A DNA stretch of 11,679 bases from Moraxellaceae bacterium UBA2477. Lineage in GTDB: Bacteria > Pseudomonadota > Gammaproteobacteria > Pseudomonadales > Moraxellaceae. The notes beneath the pieces are model-generated. The model was not told the origin of the DNA. It did no database searches and saw only the letters and a list, made by a program, of their open reading frames with translations. Positions 5,190 to 11,679 of the stretch are shown here, in pieces; within the stretch, counting starts at the first letter, position 1, and each line of letters opens with the position of its first letter. The stretch is taken from contig DDPD01000041.1 of assembly GCA_002342025.1 (NCBI GenBank), forward strand, positions 1 to 11,679, in the 5' to 3' direction. The position numbers and the translations under genes were made by a program.

Positions 5190-7027
5190 GAGAAATACAA
5201 CGCTAAGCGATAGGTAATGAACGAGGCCAAATAGGCCAGTCCAAAGAGGTAGCCCGTCATGATGCCCACCACTTTCCAAGAGCCGGTTTCGCGACGCACT
5301 GTGGCGAGGGTGGATAAACACTGAGGCGCAAAAATAAACCAAACCAGCAGCGAGAGCGCTGTGGGCAGTGTCCACTGGGCGGCAATCAATGAGCCAAGTT
5401 GATTGGCTACCAATTCCTCGTTGCCTGAAATGGCATAGACCGTACCTAGCGCCGCTACAGCGACTTCACGTGCGGCGAGACCTGGCACGAGTGCAATAGA
5501 AATTTCCCAGCCAAAGCCGATGGGGGCAAACACATGGGCTAGCAATGCACCAAGCTGGCCAGCGAAACTGTAGTTAATGGCAGGCAGGGTCGCACCTTCG
5601 GGCGGGGACGGAAACGTGGCTAAAAACCAGAGCAGAATGGTCACCGCGAGAATGATGCCGCCGACGCGCTTAATGAAGATCATGGCACGCTCTTGCAGGC
5701 CAATCAGTAAGCTCTTGGGGTCAGGCAGGCGGTAGCTTGGAAGCTCCATCAGCAACGCGTGCTCGCTTCGGTCTTTTTGTAGCCATTTCATGGCAGTGGC
5801 CACGAGCAAGGCACTGACGATGCCGCCGAAATAAAGCAGAAACAAGACGATGCCTTGCAGGTTAAACAGGCCGGCAATGGTTTGCGATGGAATGAATGCG
5901 GCAATGAGCAGCGTATACACGGGTAATCGCGCCGAGCAGGTCATCAGCGGCGCCACCATGATGGTGGTGAAGCGGTCGCGTGGGTCAGAAATGCTGCGCG
6001 TAGCCATGATGCCGGGCACAGCGCAGGCGAAACTCGATAGCAGTGGAATAAAGGCACGTCCAGTAAGACCCGCTTTGTGCATGAGATGGTCAAGCAAGAA
6101 GGCTGCTCGCGGTAAGTAGCCTGATTCTTCCAGCATTAAAATGAAGAAGAACAAGATCAAAATCTGCGGCAGGAACACCAGCACTCCGCCTACTCCGGCG
6201 AAAATTCCGTCATTCACTAGGCTGTGCAGAATGCCTGGGGGTATCCACTCGGTGGTGGCCTGGCCCAAAGCTGCGATGCCGAGTTCTATGCCGTTCATGA
6301 ACGGTTCGGCCCAAGAGAACACGGCCTGAAAAATAAAGAACATGATGAGGGCCAGCCAAACTAGGCCAAAGACTGGATGTAGTAGTACGCGATCAAGCGC
6401 GTCATCGCGAGCGTCGGTATCGGTGGGCATGACCACGCTGGTGGAAAGCAAGCGACGGACCTCTGCATGCAGGTCGGCATCGGCCGCAAGTACCGCTGGC
6501 GCGACGGTGGGTAAGGCTTGATCCAGCGCTGCCGAAACGGCTGCGATGCCGTCATGACGAACAGCAATGCATTCCACGACTTGCACGCCGAGATCGCGGG
6601 AGAGCTGTTCTGTATTAATGCGGATACCACGACGCTTGGCGGCATCCATCATGTTCAACACGAGCAGCATGGGGCGGCCCAAGCGTTGAACTTCCAGCAC
6701 AAAGCGCAAATGTAAGCGCAGGTTGGTGGCATCTGCCACGCAAACAATCAGATCCGGCGGTGCTTCGCCAGCCTGTTCACCTAAGCAGATGGCACGGGTA
6801 ATAGCCTCGTCCGGGCTGGTGCTGGTGAGGCTGTAGGCGCCGGGCAGATCCAGAACATGTAATGAGCGACCTGAGGGCAGAATGGCGCGGCCTTCCTTGC
6901 GCTCAACGGTGACGCCGGCATAGTTTGCGACTTTCTGACGGGTGCCCGTTAACTGGTTAAACAGCGAGGTTTTGCCACAGTTCGGGTTGCCAACTAGGGC
7001 GACGCGGTGCGCGAGATCGCCACTCAT
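5186..7027 (-). CDS. feoB: FeoB, ferrous iron transporter with GTPase domain
   Basis: This inner-membrane Fe(II) importer has 613 residues, shorter than the roughly 770 of E. coli FeoB. The N-terminal G domain has G1 GNPNCGKT (13-20), G2 Thr40 in YAGVTV, G3 DLPG (60-63) and G4 NMMD (125-128), with a helical GDI-like spacer to about 210. The membrane domain starts near 217 and contains the two gate motifs, SSFACAVPGIMATR (331-344) and APLMTCSARLPVY (359-371), each with a Cys. A later conserved stretch is GLAAREVAVAALGTVY (517-532). No insertion or frameshift is visible, and the C-terminus ends soon after the last membrane helix. The gene overlaps feoA upstream and the Cys-rich gene downstream, both as ATGA. 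Expression is probably Fur-repressed through the site at 7287-7303. Confidence 0.98.
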   Translation of the reverse strand: MSGDLAHRVALVGNPNCGKTSLFNQLTGTRQKVANYAGVTVERKEGRAILPSGRSLHVLDLPGAYSLTSTSPDEAITRAICLGEQAGEAPPDLIVCVADATNLRLHLRFVLEVQRLGRPMLLVLNMMDAAKRRGIRINTEQLSRDLGVQVVECIAVRHDGIAAVSAALDQALPTVAPAVLAADADLHAEVRRLLSTSVVMPTDTDARDDALDRVLLHPVFGLVWLALIMFFIFQAVFSWAEPFMNGIELGIAALGQATTEWIPPGILHSLVNDGIFAGVGGVLVFLPQILILFFFILMLEESGYLPRAAFLLDHLMHKAGLTGRAFIPLLSSFACAVPGIMATRSISDPRDRFTTIMVAPLMTCSARLPVYTLLIAAFIPSQTIAGLFNLQGIVLFLLYFGGIVSALLVATAMKWLQKDRSEHALLMELPSYRLPDPKSLLIGLQERAMIFIKRVGGIILAVTILLWFLATFPSPPEGATLPAINYSFAGQLGALLAHVFAPIGFGWEISIALVPGLAAREVAVAALGTVYAISGNEELVANQLGSLIAAQWTLPTALSLLVWFIFAPQCLSTLATVRRETGSWKVVGIMTGYLFGLAYLASFITYRLALYFS

Positions 7028-7269
7028 GCGTTGATCTCCACCAGTACGCGATCGGCCTCTGTGCGACGTAACGCGAAACGGGTAAAGCCAATTTGGACCA
7101 ATATAGGGTCTTGGCCTACCGGACCGGTAGCCGTGAGACGTACAGATTCACCCGGTACAAAGCCAAGGTCTGCCAGGCGCTGAGCGATGGCATCGTTGCT
7201 ATAGGCAGCTTCCACGCGCTGCACAGTGGCAGTGGTGTAGCGAGGCAGATCAGACAGGCGCACGGGCAC
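7024..7269 (-). CDS. feoA: FeoA, small SH3-like Feo protein
   Basis: This is an 81-residue cytosolic FeoA-domain protein: MPVRLSDLPRYTTATVQRV, then an IAQRLADLGFVPGESVRL segment and a C-terminal ALRRTEADRVLVEI strand pair. This is the small beta-barrel pattern shared with the C-terminal domain of DtxR-type regulators. FeoA is needed for Feo-dependent Fe(II) uptake and is thought to act on FeoB. The start is GTG at 7269, with AGAG 5 bases upstream; a second GTG two codons later is the alternative. The start lies just downstream of the Fur box and promoter. The feoA stop and feoB start overlap as ATGA. Confidence 0.94.
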   Translation of the reverse strand: MPVRLSDLPRYTTATVQRVEAAYSNDAIAQRLADLGFVPGESVRLTATGPVGQDPILVQIGFTRFALRRTEADRVLVEINA

Positions 7270-7286
7270 AGGAACTCTAAGTAAAG

Positions 7287-7303
7287 ATGAGAATTATTCT
7301 CAT
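7287..7303 (-). promoter_or_regulatory. Fur box upstream of feoA
   Basis: The 17 bases form a perfect inverted repeat, ATGAGAAT, one central base, ATTCTCAT. The core TGAGAAT-n-ATTCTCA differs from the 7-1-7 Fur consensus (TGATAAT-n-ATTATCA) at one base in each arm, and this variant is common in proteobacterial Fur sites. It overlaps the predicted -10 of the feo promoter (7296-7301), so Fe(II)-Fur binding should block initiation. It lies 18 bases from the feoA start. Confidence 0.85.
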
Positions 7304-7324
7304 GTTTCGAGCGCCAGCTGTCAA
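7296..7324 (-). promoter_or_regulatory. feoAB promoter
   Basis: On the minus strand a perfect -35 TTGACA (7319-7324) is followed by a 17-base spacer and a -10 GAGAAT (7296-7301, four of six consensus bases). The -10 falls inside the Fur box. The -35 hexamer overlaps, on the opposite strand, the predicted -35 of the asmA-like gene. Confidence 0.7.
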
Positions 7325-7347
7325 ATAAACAATGGGCGCGCTACATT
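7318..7347 (+). promoter_or_regulatory. Candidate promoter of the asmA-mutY-yggX unit
   Basis: A -35 CTGTCA (7318-7323, four of six) is followed by an 18-base spacer and a -10 TACATT (7342-7347, four of six). The expected start near 7354 would leave a leader of about 21 bases before the ATG at 7375. It is a weak match, but it is the best placed in the 105-base divergent gap. Confidence 0.4.
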
Positions 7348-7374
7348 TCACGCACACGCATGAGGGATCAGGTC

Positions 7375-9868
7375 ATGAAACGCATTTTGAAGGTCGTCGC
7401 AGGGGTTTTTGGCGCGCTATTGCTGTCGGTATCGGCGCTGGCGGCGTATATCGTGTTGGTACTTGATCCCAATGACTATAAGCAGGAATTGGCGTCCGCT
7501 GTGAAAAAGAAAACCGACATGGATATGGCGTTGACCGGGAAACTGGCTTGGCAACTCTATCCAAATATCGGCATTAAATTAGGTCAGACCACGCTAACTG
7601 ATCCCCAGCTAAAAGAAACCTTGGTTGCGGTGCAAGAAGCGGCGGTGTCGGTGCAGCTCATGCCGTTGTTGGCTGGCAAGGTCAATGTCAATGCCGTGCT
7701 GCTGGATGGCGCCGTGGTGCGCTTCGTGCAGTACGCTGATGGCAAGACTAGCTGGGACCACTTACTGGAAAAGCTGAAGAGCCCGGAAGAAGAAGAATCG
7801 AAAAAGGTCGCTTTTGAGATTGAAACGCTGGATGTGAAAAATACACAGTTGACGCTTGTCGATGAGAAGGCTGGTTTGACGCGCGTGGTATCGAAAGTCG
7901 CTGTGCAGGCTCACGATATTGATCCCGATAAAGCGTTCCCCATTAAGGCGCAATTCCAGTTCGCACAAAAAGATGCCGCCGGGAAAGTTTTGCAGGCGGA
8001 TAATCAAATTGAAACGACGGTTGCGCTCAATCTTGACGCCAAACAGCATGTGCTGAGTGCGCTCAGCGTGAGCAGCCAACTCAGCGGCAATGCTCTGCCA
8101 GCGCAAGTAGATATCGTTGCCAAGGCAGAGGAAGTTAAGCTGGATTTGCCGGCACAGCAGCATCTGGTGAAAGCGTTGACGCTGGCGGTGGATTATCGCG
8201 ATGCCAAACTGAAGCAACCAGCCACACTGAAATTCGCCGGCAATATCAATGCCGATCTTGCCAAGCAAATTATTCAGCTCAGCGGTATTTCGCTGGATGC
8301 GCAGTACCAGGATGCTGGCCGTCCTGCGCCGATCACCGCCAAATTGACCACGCAAGGCCAGGTTAATTTGGCCAGTGGTCAGGCCAGCCTGCCCAAGCTA
8401 AGCATCAATGCCACTTTGGCAGACACGTCATTGCCGAAAGCCCTGCCGGTGTCGGTCAATACGGCACTGGAAGCTAATTGGAAGACAGGCGATGTGCGTC
8501 TGTCATCGCTAGTCGCTCAGCTGGCCGGTGTTCGGGTCGACAGTCAGGTCGCTGTGAAGCTGCCGGCGCTGGCGAGTGGCACCAGCCCGATCAGCAAAGG
8601 CATGACCATCAATGGTTCGCTGCAAACCAACACCTTCAATCCGCGACAGCTCATGGCAACGTTAGGTATGGCGGCGCCAGTCACAAAAAGTGCGAACGTG
8701 CTTCAGCGTGTCAGCATCAGCTCAGCGATTTCTGGTAATGAAACCCAGGTGCTGGCGAGTAATCTGCGAATCGCGCTGGATGGCAGCAATATCACCGGCG
8801 AGGCGGGTGTGCGTGAACTACCTAAGGCTAGACTCTATGCGCGCTTAAATCTCGACCAAATCAATGCTGACAATTATTTGCCGCCATCTGCTGCGCCTTC
8901 CGCTGCTAAGGCCGATGCCGAAACGACCAAGAAAGCGGTGGCTGGCCTGCTGCCGGTAGGCTTGTTGCGCAGTCAAAATATTGATGTGGCCCTGAGTGCC
9001 GGAGCTCTCGACATCATGACCTACCCCATCCGGCAGTTCCGCGTGGCAGCTACGGCGCGAGGCGGTGTGGTGAATGTCAGCGAGCTGCGCGGCAGCATTT
9101 ATAACGGCAGCTTCAGCGTGCCCGCCACTATTGATGTGCGTGGTGCCCAGCCGGTGGTCAATCTCAGTCCAAACATCAAAAATATTGATCTTGGCCCTAT
9201 CGCTAAATCGGCATTGAAGAAGGATGTATTCACCGGCCGCATGAACTTCAACGGCTCGGTGAAAGTGGTCGGTAACGATGCTGATGCGTGGATCAAAAGC
9301 GCCCAAGGCCCGAACACCCTGGGTTTAGATAACGGCTTGATTAAGGGCGTGAATGTCACCGATGCGCTGTTTAATGCCTTGGGTCAGTATCAAGCGCTGC
9401 TGCCGGCATTGTCCGGCCGAGATGTTGCGACCCTAAAAAGCAAAGTGCGAGACACTGAAATCGTCAGCATGTTGGGCGAGACTAGCCTGAATCAGGGCGT
9501 AGTCAGCAACAAGTCCATGAAAGCCGACCTCAAGGACATTCAGGTCGGCGGCAACGGTACCTATAACTTGGTCACTCAAGATGTGGACTACCGATTCCAG
9601 CTCAAGCTCGACAAGAAGTTCTGGGGCGCTAAGTACGCGAAAATGGCGGATTATCAGATCCCAGTTCGTTGTAATGGCAATCTCAAGGGCAGTCTGGCCA
9701 CACTGTGCGGCCTAGACCAGCAGGGCATGCAAGGACTTGTCGCGCAGATGGCTCAAGCCCGTCTGAACGAAGAAGTGGATAAGGGCAAAGACAAGCTTGA
9801 AACCAAGCTCAACGAGAAGCTGGGTGAGAAACTCAACCCGCAACAGCAAGAAGCCGTGAAGCAGATCT

Positions 9869-9888
<20 letters not shown>
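7375..9888 (+). CDS. AsmA-family protein
   Basis: This is an 837-residue envelope protein of the AsmA group. MKRILKVVAGVFGALLLSVSALAAYIVLVL at the N-terminus is one membrane anchor (about 4-30) after two basic residues, leaving the rest in the periplasm. The body is long and rich in alternating beta strands, as in the AsmA repeat domain. The conserved C-terminal part includes VNVSELRGSIYNGSFSVPA and GLDNGLIKGVNVTDAL. It ends with a charged helix of K/E/L repeats. AsmA-like proteins are regarded as bridge-type lipid carriers between inner and outer membrane; for this protein that role is inferred from family. I chose 7375 over the in-frame ATG at 7360 because GAGGG lies 8 bases before it and the signal anchor then begins MKR. 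The coding end overlaps mutY by 20 bases. Confidence 0.92.
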
Positions 9889-10917
<1,029 letters not shown>

Positions 10918-10921
<4 letters not shown>

Positions 10922-11187
10922 CGCGATTGGTCCATTGTCGAAAATTGAAGCAAGAGCTCGAGGGTCTGGCCTTCCCTCCCTTTCCCGGCGCTAAGGGCCA
11001 AGCCATTTTCGATACCGTCTCTAAAGAAGCTTGGATGCAGTGGCTCAAACACCAAACCATGCTCATTAACGAAAATCATTTGAAAGTTATGGAGCCCAGC
11101 GCGCGTCAGTTCCTTGAAGAGCAGCTTGAGAAGTTCCTCAGTGGTGATGATTACGAGCGCCCCAAAGGTTGGGTTCCTGAAAAATGA
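10918..11187 (+). CDS. yggX: YggX, Fe(II)-trafficking / oxidative-damage protection protein
   Basis: This is an 89-residue cytosolic protein with the family features: Cys7 in VHCRKL, PPFPGAKGQAIFD (20-32), SKEAWMQWLKHQTMLINE (35-52) and a C-terminal GW-PE ending. YggX handles Fe(II) and protects Fe-S clusters from oxidative damage in enterics. The ATG at 10918 gives the normal family length (E. coli 91 residues), and GGAGAG lies 6 bases upstream. The frame is open further upstream, but that is mutY in another frame. It overlaps mutY (ATGA) and the thioesterase gene (ATGA). The mutY-yggX pairing is widely conserved and fits a shared repair and Fe-S theme. Confidence 0.97.
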
Positions 11188-11648
11188 GTTCGAGCCCAAT
11201 ACGCCCCTCCAGCAGCTCTACTTCCTTAACAGAGTTAGCTGCGACTTATGCTTATATCGCCCCGACCAAAGTGCACTGGGGCGACATGGATGCGCTGGGC
11301 CACGTCAATAACGTGGTCTATTTTAAGTATCTGGAAAACACCCGTCTGACGATGATGGAATCGATGGGTATTTTCCCGCGACTGTTTGAGGAAGGTACGG
11401 GCCTGGTAATTGCTGACGCGCATTGCCGCTATAAAGCACCAGTGGTATATCCAGACACCCTGCATATTGGCGTGCGTGCTGAGCTAATTGGCGAAGACCG
11501 CGTACGTTTTCACTACGCCCTGTTTAGCGAAAGCCTGCAGCGCGTTGCCGCCGAGGCCGAGACCATCCAAGTCTGCGTGAGCCCGCAAACGGGTCGCAAG
11601 ATTGCCATGCCAGATTGGTTCCGGGAGTCGCTTTCTCGCCTTGCTTGA
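11184..11648 (+). CDS. Acyl-CoA thioesterase of the 4HBT hotdog family
   Basis: This is a 154-residue hotdog-fold thioesterase of the YbgC/FadM type, expected to hydrolyse acyl-CoA or related thioesters; the exact substrate is not readable. The signature is VHWGDMDALGHVNNVVYFKYLENTR (30-54), with the conserved Asp34/Asp36, Gly39-His40 and Asn42-Asn43, followed by the long central helix. The hotdog strands run through DAHCRYKAPVVYPDTLHIGV and RVRFHYALFS. The first 20 residues are Ser/Thr-rich and lie before the domain. A start at 11184 is supported by the ATGA overlap with yggX, although the ribosome-binding site is weak. It is the last gene seen in the asmA-mutY-yggX unit. The 31 bases after its stop contain no terminator. 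Confidence 0.92.
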   Translation: MSSSPIRPSSSSTSLTELAATYAYIAPTKVHWGDMDALGHVNNVVYFKYLENTRLTMMESMGIFPRLFEEGTGLVIADAHCRYKAPVVYPDTLHIGVRAELIGEDRVRFHYALFSESLQRVAAEAETIQVCVSPQTGRKIAMPDWFRESLSRLA

Positions 11649-11679
11649 GGTGTGGATAGCAAAAAGGGGTTTATCTGTT

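Noticed and set aside
5190..5375. Upstream extension of the Cys-rich gene
   Set aside because: The extra residues are feoB read in another frame; the ATGA start at 5189 gives a sensible membrane protein.
5186..7027. FeoB as a truncated pseudogene because it is about 160 residues shorter than in E. coli
   Set aside because: G motifs, both gate motifs and the later conserved membrane segments are intact, and shorter FeoB forms are common.
7762..8355. 197-codon open frame antisense to the asmA-like gene
   Set aside because: It lies wholly inside a well-supported gene, shows no domain, and has no ribosome-binding site evident.

Overview
The window reads as ordinary, densely packed chromosome of a gammaproteobacterium. 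HisB, HisH, HisA, MutY, YggX, FeoA and FeoB are all of proteobacterial type. The hisB-hisH-hisA order, together with an asmA-like gene followed by mutY and yggX, recalls Pseudomonas and its relatives (Pseudomonadales). That placement comes from remembered gene order and protein resemblance, not from a search. No insertion sequence, phage gene, CRISPR array or rRNA was seen, and no stretch longer than about 110 bases lacks a gene.

Layout. (1) Positions 1-1688, minus strand: histidine biosynthesis genes hisB, hisH and the first 146 codons of hisA, which runs off the left edge. hisH and hisA overlap by one base (TGATG). (2) Positions 1789-2109, plus: a small GNAT-fold protein, divergent from hisB. 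(3) Positions 2172-2245, plus: a complete tRNA-Gly(CCC) with its own promoter. (4) Positions 2272-4975: a diiron-type protein of the 'metal-dependent hydrolase' family (minus), divergent from an AraC-family regulator (plus). The regulator overlaps a metallophosphoesterase gene by 14 bases. The gap between the divergent genes holds a 15/18 direct repeat with a 21-bp period, the geometry expected of an AraC-type operator. (5) Positions 4986-7269, minus: a ferrous-iron uptake operon, feoA-feoB-small Cys-rich membrane protein, with two 4-bp ATGA overlaps. It is preceded by a perfect palindromic Fur box inside a promoter with a consensus -35. (6) Positions 7375-11648, plus: asmA-like gene, mutY, yggX and a hotdog-fold thioesterase, every junction overlapping, so probably one transcription unit.

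How it fits together. Iron is a recurring theme. The Fur-controlled Feo system imports Fe(II). MutY carries a [4Fe-4S] cluster, and YggX is a Fe(II)-handling protein linked to protection of Fe-S clusters. The 'hydrolase' displays a full ferritin-like diiron ligand set. The feo and asmA-mutY-yggX promoters diverge from one 105-bp gap, and their predicted -35 elements overlap. The his genes and the tRNA gene are unrelated housekeeping functions.

I did not find a clearly novel multi-gene system. The most worthwhile leads are the AraC operator with its diiron target, the Cys-rich Feo partner, and the shared feo/asmA control region.
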